Positions 27,601 through 35,070 of a stretch of 35,168 nucleotides of DNA are shown piece by piece. Within the stretch, counting starts at the first letter, position 1; each line of letters begins with the position of its first letter. The stretch comes from a virus, in IMG/VR virus record IMGVR_UViG_3300025133_000349, positions 1 to 35,168 of that record; one strand, given 5' to 3'. The notes beneath the pieces were generated by a model. The model did not search any database, was not told where the DNA came from, and saw nothing but the letters and a program-made list of their open reading frames with translations. The position numbers and the translations under genes are program-made.

Positions 27601-30600
27601 GTTGGCCTTATCTGCATTAAAGGGGAGTTTTCTTTGGGTACTATCTTTCCATTTTGATAATTTTCTGGTTCCCGTTAGTACCCCAGCAATACTTACATTC
27701 TTCCCGTTAAGAACGTTGTGTAATCGCTCTTGAGGTGAATGAACTTTGTGTTTTAATTCATCCTTTGTAGGATCCTTGCCAAAAATAACCTGATCACAGG
27801 CCCACTCTAAATCATCTGCTGCGCTAGCGTACTTCTCGGGCCAAGTATTTCTCGTGCGAAAGTTAAACTCTTCAATAAATGCTCTAACATACTTTTTACG
27901 ATCCTTGATTCTATCTCTATTCTTCCTCTTTACTTTTTCATATTCACTCATTGCATCTTGAGGAGTATTAATAGTTTTAAATTCTGGCTCCATATTTCTT
28001 AATGTGATCGCCAGATGTGCCCCGACGGTCGGAGGGTAACCACCCTTGGTGTATCCCCAAAAGTTTTTACCTGCATATTCATTTTTCAACATATTACCAT
28101 AAATATCTATGGGGAAATTTTCGTCGCGGGACGTGGGATCCTCGGCCGCATCTGGGATTTTAACAGCATTATCTGACCACATTTCAAAAAATCCCAGGTC
28201 TTCTGCTAACGGGGATCCAAAATGTCTTACTAACCAGTTATGCTTTTTAAATGGCCGGCCCATAGTATCTGAAAGCAGTGCGTTGAGTACTCCGCCGTGG
28301 CCCGTAAAGTGATTAATTGGACTCATAAGATCCTTAATATGAGCTTCCTCAACCATATCAAACATTGATTTTGTAATTTCATCGTTAAAATCATTGGTTA
28401 TAGGATCGTTTGCTGGTAAAAACCCATCTGCGGGGCATCCTTGGTCACTCAAAAGATTCGGAAAATCCGAGAATGGGCCGTATTGGAGAAGATTCAAAAG
28501 ATCATTCAAGTCTTGTACGGCCTGATCTTTTAAATTATCAAGTTGTTCCCGACACTCCTGCTTGCTCAGGCCCTTTTGTGCCAGAAGATCACACCTTAAA
28601 TTTTCAATTCTTACTCTAACTTCTGGGGCGCAGGGATAAACGGGTTGCAAAAGAGCAGGGGGGAAGTTTAATTTTTTTCTTAAATCTTCCAAGGTTGGTA
28701 CAAAGATGCCCAAGGCCGGAAAGAAGGTTGTGAATGCAGAGGGATCCGAGAAGATTTCAGCAATACACGGCGAAGTGCTCGTCGCGGCGACCTCAAGCGC
28801 CAATCTCATTGTTTCTTGGGTTGGATTGCCTGTAAGAAGTTCAAGTATTTGGCCTTGTGTAAGCATAAGAGATAAATCTTCAATAAAATCTCCCATTTCT
28901 GAATTAGAAAGCATTTCTAAGCATGTCGCATCTCTTCCTCCAAGAGCACCAAACAACTTCTGGAGGGAGTCTAACATGTCTTCCCGCGATGCATCGGGGC
29001 ACAGACTCTCTCTAAGAAGGTTTTCAAAGTGATTATTGTCTGCGGCCAAGTCAGCTAAGTTCGCTCCGAGTGATTTTAAGGCGTCACAAGCAAGAGACAG
29101 AAGTTTATCGAGAATAAACTTTAAGACCTGTGCCATAATTGCCAGAGCAACCCCTATAATCGTTTCTGCCAATGCCTGGAGTAGCCTCATAAATATATCT
29201 TTGAAAAATTCACCTATTTTATCCGCCATGGCGGGAAGGGTTAAATCAGAATCCCAAGAACAAATTTCGGCCTCTAACGAACCTAAAAAGTTATCTAGTC
29301 TCGGATTCATCTGTAGCGGAGACGCAATCTTACAAGGGCTGTGTTTAAACATCCTGGCCACGATTGGGGCGCCCGGGATTCTATTCATAGTTTTCAGAAG
29401 CTCATCGGCGCCGATTGCGGTAAGCATAGTTCTTCTATAAGCATCAACTATTTCTTTCTGGATGGCGCCGAGGGCTTCTCCATAAGTCCCGCCGGCGCCA
29501 GGCGGTGACTCACCTTCGTTAAAGGCAAGCTCCGCGTCTTCGTCAAGGCCGATGCCTCCCTGGCTTTCCATTTCTCTGATCATACTTCTGTTGTATTTTT
29601 TAAGCTTCTTTAATAATTCCTTTTGTTCCTCTTCTTCTTCTGGATATTCAAAGCCCGTGGACTCTAACTCAGCTATTGCTTCTGCTTCTGTTGGGGTTGT
29701 GGATTCGTTTAGTTCGCCGCTCTGAAGTTGTTTGGCCATCTTTCTTTGGCGAAGCGAGAACCCACCACCAGAATAATTTCCGGAAACATACCCCGCTTCC
29801 CAAGGGGCCGGAATATCGCCGACCTCTGCTTTGATTTTATCTATAATTTTCTGTTGGTCTTCTGTCGAAAGCCCAAGAAAAGATCGATTAAGATAATTGT
29901 CATCCATCGCTCTAAAGGCGGCTGCTGCGAGGGCTTTAGTCGAACTCTCTTCTCCCATACCTTGTGCCACACAATCAGCGGCGCTCTTGATTATTGCTAA
30001 CCAACCACACCAACCAAGCCTATCGTTAATCCGGCCCCAAAAGAACTTCTCGTCATTTTGGTAATATGGGCGGAAGGAGCGCGCATACTTTCTCTTTTTT
30101 ACACTTTTCTCTCCTCCTATCTCATATTTTACTCCTTTTTCGAGGCCGCCTACGGCGTCTTTATAACCACTAGATTTCTTAACGTTCGATTTGAATCCAT
30201 AAACAATCTCTTCTAAAATAATATAAAGATAAGGATCTGATTTTTGAATTCGGTCTTTACCTTCTTGAAAAGTAGTGTCGAAAAGCGATTTAAAATCTGC
30301 GGCGCCGGAAACAAAAGCCTGTCCTACCTGCTTTATTCCTCCGTCGTATTCATTACATGACTCATCCTCGCCCCCTCCGGAGAATTTCTTCAAAAATTGA
30401 TCGGGCGCCGATAAAATACAACCCTCAATTGAAGACATTAGTGTATCAAAGTCTTCGTCTACACTAGTTCCCGTTGAGATACATCCAGCAATTCTACTTT
30501 GATCGTATATTGTATTGCCATTGCTTCCATACAATATCTCTAAGGGAGGGTGTGTATAATCAGTTATAACTTTAAGCCAGGGTGTTGGTTCTCTAGCCGT

Positions 30601-32091
30601 CAGGTCCGCATCAATTTCTGGTGCAGATCCGATATAATATAGAGTCCTAGTGTCCTTAAATATAGATTCATTTTCGTTTAATAACGCCTTAAATAATCTT
30701 TTATATCTTCCGTTTTTGCTAATTTTTATGTCTTCGCAACCAGCCTTATTAAGAGTGACTGATCTTAATTCAATATCATCACTATCTGGAGATATCTTTT
30801 TAAACTTGAAGCCTATCTTTTCTGGTATTCGGTTTGCGCGCAGGGGATCAAAAGACATCCCAATATCATCATGCTTGACCCAATTGGCAACGGCTTTCCT
30901 GAAAGCTTCTATCCTATCTGCTTCTCTATCTAGATTTAAATATACCCTTTCTCTCTGGTTTGGGTCGTTCGGAATATCTGGAATTCCTGGGATCGTTTGA
31001 GTTGTGTTGGAGCTATCAGAAAAATTGGTGGCTGTTACAAACCGGCCGCCCTCGAATGTCGCCCATCGTTTACTTTCACCATGGTATTTGCTAAATGCGC
31101 GGGCGACCCTCTTGAGAGCGGGTTGAAATTGTTTTCCCTCGAAAACAACCTCCAAACTTGTTTCGAATTCAGCTTCGGGCTCTTGAATCAATCTTTCCGG
31201 CAACCTTTCAAATATTTCGACTGGAATTGAAATAAGTACTCTTGTCCGGCCCTTGAGTTGAAGAGGTATATGATATGTGTATTCTGCAAATTCCAGCAGA
31301 GCGGGAATTATATTTATTTCCTCGCTCTTCAAATCATAACCAGGGACGGCCGGGGGGATAAGATAGTCAAGGGCGCCACCGGCGGTGGCGATGCCTACGG
31401 CGCCGACGACGGCGCCGACAATTCCGAAACTAAGGAAAGTGGCGGTGCCGGTGGCGATGCCGGCAACAATTCCGGTCATGACATTGAATTCATCGACCCG
31501 TGGTGGCTGCTCTACATACTTAAACACTGTTACAGTTTCGGACTTATTAAAATAGTCTAGCATTAACCGGACGGCACGGTCTTTGTGTTCTTCTTGAAAT
31601 TCTGAGCTTTTCAATGTATCTACGTCTGGTCCGGGACGGGTCACGGCCTCGCCCGGAATATATTCCCCCCCGGCGGGCGCATCAAACGTTAAAACTATGG
31701 ACTGCACGCACGTTTTCCCATTAAAAAAAGTTTCTCCTTCTCCCATCATACGATAATCCGGAACATAAGCATAAGGATTTGGGCGGCAAATCGGGCAAGG
31801 ATCTGGTTCTTGACCTGGAACTTCAGGGCCACATACTAAAAACTTAAATTTTTCTACATCTAGGCCTGACTCTTCTAAAGTGGATCCCGTCGTGGCGCCG
31901 GGGACTTCGCCGGCTGAACGGGCCCCGAGAGCCGGACGCGGATCAAGGTCGGCGGCGGCCCTGTCTAGAGCTGCGCGCTGACGATCGCCGGCGTGGCGGC
32001 CGAAACGGAATTTGCCGGCCGGTGTCCGAGCTGATTCTCTTGCGAATTCTTCGTAGGCAGTTCTGCCTGAAGTATTTGTTTTTATGCCCAT
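24613..32091 (-). CDS. Giant virion protein of unknown function with hydrophobic hairpin and HxH cluster, 2492 aa
   Basis: ATG 32091 (MGIKTNTSGRTAYEEFARES) overlaps the TAA of the 421-aa gene. Visible parts in order: an Ala/Arg-rich GC-rich N-terminus (1-80); a cysteine group C87, C99, C102, C128; a Gly/Ala-rich hydrophobic stretch at about 204-247 with glycine-zipper spacing (GIVAGIATGTATFLSFGIVG, then AVVGAVG); an acidic coiled-coil-like run near 810-840 (EEEEQKELLKKLKKYN); a second hydrophobic helical region at about 957-1017 (ETIIGVALAIMAQVLKFILD); a long charged middle; and a histidine group at about 2207-2264 (HNHTYDIDLDGNG, HYHEI, HKHDIPI). No enzyme is recognised. It lies between hub/spike-like genes and gp25-like, so a place in or near the central baseplate is likely. 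Tape measure is possible but less likely, since continuous helix is absent over most of its length. Confidence 0.86.
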   Translation of the reverse strand: MGIKTNTSGRTAYEEFARESARTPAGKFRFGRHAGDRQRAALDRAAADLDPRPALGARSAGEVPGATTGSTLEESGLDVEKFKFLVCGPEVPGQEPDPCPICRPNPYAYVPDYRMMGEGETFFNGKTCVQSIVLTFDAPAGGEYIPGEAVTRPGPDVDTLKSSEFQEEHKDRAVRLMLDYFNKSETVTVFKYVEQPPRVDEFNVMTGIVAGIATGTATFLSFGIVGAVVGAVGIATAGGALDYLIPPAVPGYDLKSEEINIIPALLEFAEYTYHIPLQLKGRTRVLISIPVEIFERLPERLIQEPEAEFETSLEVVFEGKQFQPALKRVARAFSKYHGESKRWATFEGGRFVTATNFSDSSNTTQTIPGIPDIPNDPNQRERVYLNLDREADRIEAFRKAVANWVKHDDIGMSFDPLRANRIPEKIGFKFKKISPDSDDIELRSVTLNKAGCEDIKISKNGRYKRLFKALLNENESIFKDTRTLYYIGSAPEIDADLTAREPTPWLKVITDYTHPPLEILYGSNGNTIYDQSRIAGCISTGTSVDEDFDTLMSSIEGCILSAPDQFLKKFSGGGEDESCNEYDGGIKQVGQAFVSGAADFKSLFDTTFQEGKDRIQKSDPYLYIILEEIVYGFKSNVKKSSGYKDAVGGLEKGVKYEIGGEKSVKKRKYARSFRPYYQNDEKFFWGRINDRLGWCGWLAIIKSAADCVAQGMGEESSTKALAAAAFRAMDDNYLNRSFLGLSTEDQQKIIDKIKAEVGDIPAPWEAGYVSGNYSGGGFSLRQRKMAKQLQSGELNESTTPTEAEAIAELESTGFEYPEEEEEQKELLKKLKKYNRSMIREMESQGGIGLDEDAELAFNEGESPPGAGGTYGEALGAIQKEIVDAYRRTMLTAIGADELLKTMNRIPGAPIVARMFKHSPCKIASPLQMNPRLDNFLGSLEAEICSWDSDLTLPAMADKIGEFFKDIFMRLLQALAETIIGVALAIMAQVLKFILDKLLSLACDALKSLGANLADLAADNNHFENLLRESLCPDASREDMLDSLQKLFGALGGRDATCLEMLSNSEMGDFIEDLSLMLTQGQILELLTGNPTQETMRLALEVAATSTSPCIAEIFSDPSAFTTFFPALGIFVPTLEDLRKKLNFPPALLQPVYPCAPEVRVRIENLRCDLLAQKGLSKQECREQLDNLKDQAVQDLNDLLNLLQYGPFSDFPNLLSDQGCPADGFLPANDPITNDFNDEITKSMFDMVEEAHIKDLMSPINHFTGHGGVLNALLSDTMGRPFKKHNWLVRHFGSPLAEDLGFFEMWSDNAVKIPDAAEDPTSRDENFPIDIYGNMLKNEYAGKNFWGYTKGGYPPTVGAHLAITLRNMEPEFKTINTPQDAMSEYEKVKRKNRDRIKDRKKYVRAFIEEFNFRTRNTWPEKYASAADDLEWACDQVIFGKDPTKDELKHKVHSPQERLHNVLNGKNVSIAGVLTGTRKLSKWKDSTQRKLPFNADKANSFVEFYGNRSKLLELPDTSSADIRLLYDSYPREHGGDEIDPPYSVSVEYDYNLYDEETGFLKTENEYGLKIVETIRNKKGKPLSKRDIKQMGDNMPPESILGEDEEYSYTSYDLKIPGASDVGALNIIDSLNLPKTPLIPDSYQVEILNQYFLKILLDNSSVSRTELGRIALESKFRDHFALAKKGEPTEFDKLNSGFLKRISYLISTGKTGKNNKPKQPEGYDVNRGKEEKNAERNELIGLDNFAQAFKFGHSPYKGPKITYMDPEMYGGLLGKRLGDDAPKPFYVQARRFKGWLDISEALLPEVDGCEPSSKPIFDLEDLRAGVSDMSQNLLRDDRLEGDPLCSIEAPFDRIMTSEDAANLDGALRAVIRIYTLDIFIRAVPVFTIFELSDSNYDNLLESFIAERIKQGLYQDGVRRSNATDEEYYFRFLEQAVNNTVRKIDSGMLVRESDSGLADGDFTLAEEEALSEIIRAVNSYYREYAGGLEVLSDIAIKTQSIFKRNFSTAASSDIIGIGTGSSRFSKHAAEAAKRSAFEKTIRQNESSALMMLNRYIREELAILKEKFVLTLPPLVSNVHHLFLINEEWIRGAVYSDGPFDVQSDPNDPETYNIKALQSSEFEEENQNPLFKRASIDSYWPFVLEKYIRIEDKSGPPIDEFDRRGEVMSRKKTLFDIVNIEAWNSKVKKFKRNGLEGDISEFWGNPERTGETENIENHNHTYDIDLDGNGITSTHTDLRGNEHYHEIIKTKVERAQMDPGADGHKHDIPITGWKFGLRICYVPEPTSENQKAFGPLAATIDEEVVISQKAFRVRNRDNKKRYLIPIASAELPIPDQEFTLFDPDSYDVYCLIEELVKTPEYKTMFEYIFPISRFISLQSIYSAMTFFDSVGNIGYPSTGGDMWEVAGGKKGKKFYRWNRGPQAYKDSRLAAKQLFTSLYEAAQAIDFDSSNETDPNTGPTNLRDLIRPKINFEDGLRWWERGRLLSRPFDADGEDCD

Positions 32092-33356
32092 TAATTTGTC
32101 CTATTATGCCGACTATTAATATAAATTGCGCCGACTGAGTGTAAATAATCTACTTCATAAGCCAGCATACCGATGCGAGATGCTGCCAATTTACCAAATT
32201 GTTTCTGTAATAAAACCATATACGAAAAAACATCTGTTAAATCCGAAAGACCCGGGAAAGCGGTGCCGCCTCCGACCCCGACGACCGCTTTGGGACTTAA
32301 AGTAGCACGGATCAATTTCGGCGTGATAAGAAGAAGTCCAGCCAAAATACTATTAACTAATTGAATGTTGCCGTGGATCTTTAATAAATATTCCTGTAAA
32401 TTGTCGCCCTTTGGTATTGGTTGCAAATAATTTATTTCTCTTTTTGTTCCAAACTCTGGATTGGCAGGCACGAGGCCTTCAAGGCCGGTCTTAATATCTC
32501 TGTTTCCTGCAATCAAATCAATACCATAAGTAACCATTATTTTACCATCGAGTGCATTTCGGCCTGGGGGATTTTTTTGAGTCACTAACTTAATACCTTT
32601 CCTAGCAATAATTCGTACCGAGTCGGCCTTCATTGCAATTGCTGAATCAGAAAAAGATCTTCCGACAAACCCGTCGCATATATCAAAGTAATCATCAATA
32701 TCCGCTCTTTGTGATATGTATATTCTAGCGGCGTCTCCAGGTGAAATATCCTGGTTTAGAGATCCAAAGTTTTTATCTGCTAGGCCTCCTCCATGCCAAC
32801 TACTGGGATCGCCGGTTGGGCGCCCGAGGGAGTCCAGGGTGCGAGACTTGTCGCCGCGGCCGGGGTCGAACCCTTGTAACCCAACAACAATATCGATGGC
32901 GCCGCTGCGAGTGTGTCCCTTACCGCCGTAGCCCGAATTAACTTTTCCAATCCTATCTCTACCAAGTATTATATAGGTATTATTCTTACCCTTAATAACT
33001 TCTTCCGAATCCGTTTTATTGTAATTCGGTTGTTTCTCTTCCATATGGCTATTGTTAAACCCTGAAGATTTACTAGTTAACTTTCCATCAAACACATCAA
33101 GTTCATCACCAGTGCTAGTACTAATATTCTCTTCAGAAAGGACAGAGAAAGGAGAGTCAATCGGCGGATCCGCTGGCGGTTTTTCACCAGGAGGAACGGT
33201 ACCCTCAAACAGCGTATTCGTGCTAATTAAATCATCTGGGCCCGGTGCATAGACATCTTGGTTAGCAAGATCTTCTAGTTCACTAGCTAAATCGGGGTTA
33301 TTCTTTTCGTATCTTGAATAACTTCTTCGTGGTCGCTGATCTCTCGGTTTACTCAT
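32091..33356 (-). CDS. Baseplate spike-like structural protein, 421 aa
   Basis: ATG 33356 has AGGAAAG five bases upstream. Residues 1-125 are low-complexity, Pro/Ser/Asp-rich and probably disordered. From residue 127 a compact core begins: YIILGRDRIGKVNSGYGGKG, then SGAIDIVVGLQG, DAARIYISQRADIDDYF, and AIAMKADSVRIIARKGIKLVT. I recall this set of motifs from structural proteins of marine T4-like phages. The repeating pattern of alternating hydrophobics (IxMKADxVRIIARxGIKLV) resembles the beta-helix repeats of T4 gp5C and VgrG spikes. Together with its place directly after the OB-fold/lysozyme gene, this suggests part of the central spike or its tip, but that is inference. The C-terminal part has a helical, hydrophobic segment (VNSILAGLLLITPKLIRAT). 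Confidence 0.85.
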   Translation of the reverse strand: MSKPRDQRPRRSYSRYEKNNPDLASELEDLANQDVYAPGPDDLISTNTLFEGTVPPGEKPPADPPIDSPFSVLSEENISTSTGDELDVFDGKLTSKSSGFNNSHMEEKQPNYNKTDSEEVIKGKNNTYIILGRDRIGKVNSGYGGKGHTRSGAIDIVVGLQGFDPGRGDKSRTLDSLGRPTGDPSSWHGGGLADKNFGSLNQDISPGDAARIYISQRADIDDYFDICDGFVGRSFSDSAIAMKADSVRIIARKGIKLVTQKNPPGRNALDGKIMVTYGIDLIAGNRDIKTGLEGLVPANPEFGTKREINYLQPIPKGDNLQEYLLKIHGNIQLVNSILAGLLLITPKLIRATLSPKAVVGVGGGTAFPGLSDLTDVFSYMVLLQKQFGKLAASRIGMLAYEVDYLHSVGAIYINSRHNRTN

Positions 33357-33404
33357 TTAATCTTTCCTACATTACCTTATATATCTGTCGAGGGTGAACG
33401 GGCA

Positions 33405-34784
33405 CTATCGATAGGCTCCCGAGCCCGGGGCAGGCTGGGCGTCACCTTCTGTCGTGAACTCGTTGCTTACTGGAGGCTCAACCGACGTGTTCGCTGGGTC
33501 ATCGAAGGTAATGCCGCCCATGTCTTCTTCTGTATCCGCCTGGTGAAGTCCTCTATAAATTTCAATCGCCTTCTGTTTTCTTGCTGTGTTGCTTCTTCCT
33601 CCCTCATGACAGGTTTCACAATTCTCAAACTTTGCCGCAAACAGGCCGGCCAAAAAAGCAACAGTTTCTTCTTCATTCTTCCCATCTATAACTTCTGAGG
33701 CTATATGTTGATTAAACTGGGGGTCGGTAACGACGGCCCGGGCCACATATTTGAATTGATTGTCTTTGTTTATTAATGTTTCATAAGCCTTATCCTTGTC
33801 CTCAAAATAGCGGTCCGCGATGCGCTCTATACCAAACATCTCAAGAAATCTGGATCCGTGGGCTGTTTCTGGGCAAATATTTAATTGCCAATAACCAAAA
33901 GAACAATATTTTGCTTTTTTATTGTTCCCAGGATTGGTTACTTCTAGTTCACGGCCGCTAACGGGGACCGTCGCCGTTGGGCGGGGATCGCCGGCGGCGG
34001 CGACTTGAAATCTAGACTCTGCGTGAGCATTGGCCGCGAGTGCAATGAGCATTGCATCACCCCAACCAGCAAAATGAGAGCTGCTTTTCAGATCCTGTAT
34101 AAAAGATACTGCATCAATATCCTCCAGCAAATCACCAGCCTCACAGACGCTGGCGGCGTTCGGGTCATCGAGACCGTTATAAACAAAGTTGTCTAAACTT
34201 CCGGGCGTGATAAGTCTATTAACATACCCAACTGATAAATCCGGATTTGCAAACTGTATGTCGACAATAGAACCCACTTCCGCGTTGGCCAGCTCTGGAT
34301 CCGCGTTCGTGGAACCCATTATTTCAAACAAAGGATATTTTAGTGCTCTTTCAAAATATTCCATCTGACTAGAAAGAAAAAGAAACGGGTTCGTCATAAT
34401 GTGCATTTCTGGGATTGCGCAAATAAAAATAGTACTCTCCCCTGCTGCCTTAGAACTTAACTTGCCGGGAAGAAAACTTTGTAACCACTGTGCCGCGGAA
34501 CTGGTGTCCGCGAGGCCGAGTTTGAATCTTAATAAAACGATCCCCCTATAATTATTAATACCTGCAAACTTGTTTGGAGAATATGCGTTCGCAACTAATC
34601 TGTCATAAACAGCCCCCGGATTATCAATAAGCATCCCCGGGCGACAAACCACATTTTTTTGCCCTATTGTCGTTGGATTTAATTGGTTTAATAAGAATCT
34701 TTTCACGTCTCCGGGCAAAGAGGGGGTCGGCATATTACTTGTTGACGGTACAACAGGCTTTGCGGTGGGTGCGTCGTTAGCCAC
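33405..34784 (-). CDS. Baseplate hub-like protein with OB-fold-like N-terminus and SLT/lysozyme domain, about 459 aa
   Basis: I choose GTG 34784 as start: GGGAGGG lies seven bases upstream, and the start overlaps the stop of the 97-aa gene (GTGGCTAA). An upstream in-frame GTG at 34835 would give 476 aa and a 59-base overlap. Residues about 75-195 carry IFICAIPEMHIMTNPF and AEVGSIVDIQFANPDLSVGY, which resemble the OB-fold of gp5-type hubs. Residues about 235-410 look like a lytic transglycosylase/lysozyme fold: ALAANAHAESRFQVAA, with E256 as likely catalytic Glu, then CSFGYWQLNICPE (G297, W299, Q300) as the G-x-x-Q-like motif. It probably cuts peptidoglycan during infection. The tail is acidic and Pro/Gly-rich. 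Four cysteines near the active site (294, 304, 389, 392) could form disulfides or bind metal. Confidence 0.85.
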   Translation of the reverse strand: MANDAPTAKPVVPSTSNMPTPSLPGDVKRFLLNQLNPTTIGQKNVVCRPGMLIDNPGAVYDRLVANAYSPNKFAGINNYRGIVLLRFKLGLADTSSAAQWLQSFLPGKLSSKAAGESTIFICAIPEMHIMTNPFLFLSSQMEYFERALKYPLFEIMGSTNADPELANAEVGSIVDIQFANPDLSVGYVNRLITPGSLDNFVYNGLDDPNAASVCEAGDLLEDIDAVSFIQDLKSSSHFAGWGDAMLIALAANAHAESRFQVAAAGDPRPTATVPVSGRELEVTNPGNNKKAKYCSFGYWQLNICPETAHGSRFLEMFGIERIADRYFEDKDKAYETLINKDNQFKYVARAVVTDPQFNQHIASEVIDGKNEEETVAFLAGLFAAKFENCETCHEGGRSNTARKQKAIEIYRGLHQADTEEDMGGITFDDPANTSVEPPVSNEFTTEGDAQPAPGSGAYR

Positions 34785-35070
34785 CTTCGGGCCCTCCCTG
34801 AAGCATATCGAATATATCGGCTCGATCGTCGTCACTCAAACCTGTGTCTCCGGCTTGCTGCTTATGGATGAGACCAGATATCTTAACCAACTGCTCATTG
34901 CTCCTCTGAAGCGTCTCAACGTACTTAGCAGCGACCGAGCCGACTTGGGAGTGTCTCTGCTCGTCTTTCGAGAGAAACCTCATCACGTCGCCCAGAAGCT
35001 CTTTGGTGACATCCCTGTCATCTTGTATATTCTGTATGGCGGTTTCAAGATAGTGGTCTAGATTTTTCAT
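34777..35070 (-). CDS. Small helical protein of unknown function, 97 aa
   Basis: ATG 35070 overlaps the TGA of the gene upstream (ATGA), and the stop overlaps the GTG start proposed for the lysozyme gene, so three genes are translationally chained. The sequence (MKNLDHYLETAIQNIQDDRD...) is almost entirely helical and charged. Its central block VAAKYVETLQRSNEQLVKIS and the ending LSDDDRADIFDMLQ look like conserved family motifs that I recall from small proteins in marine phage genomes, but no function comes to mind. The C-terminus is Gly-rich (QGGPEGG). It could be an assembly chaperone or a small structural or packaging factor. Length, frame and coupling support a real gene. Confidence 0.85.
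   Translation of the reverse strand: MKNLDHYLETAIQNIQDDRDVTKELLGDVMRFLSKDEQRHSQVGSVAAKYVETLQRSNEQLVKISGLIHKQQAGDTGLSDDDRADIFDMLQGGPEGG
34792..34798 (-). promoter_or_regulatory. Shine-Dalgarno deciding the GTG start of the lysozyme gene
   Basis: The coding strand reads GGGAGGG followed by CCCGAAG and GTG at 34784. It sits within the last codons of the 97-aa gene and gives a normal seven-base spacing. The alternative GTG at 34835 has only a weaker AGG five bases upstream. Confidence 0.55.

Noticed and set aside
24613-32091. Tape measure protein as the identity of the 2492-aa protein
   Set aside because: Tape measures are mostly continuous helix and lie near the tube and sheath genes; this protein is mixed in structure and lies beside baseplate genes. 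Only the hydrophobic segments argue for it.
33550-33630. CETCH in the lysozyme protein as a heme c binding motif (CxxCH)
   Set aside because: Single motif within a lysozyme-like domain, with no signal peptide and no other cytochrome features; disulfide, metal or chance is more likely.
34785-34835. Upstream GTG start at 34835 for the lysozyme gene
   Set aside because: It would overlap the 97-aa gene by 59 bases with a weaker ribosome-binding site; GTG 34784 has GGGAGGG at ideal spacing and the short overlap style of this operon. Not fully excluded.
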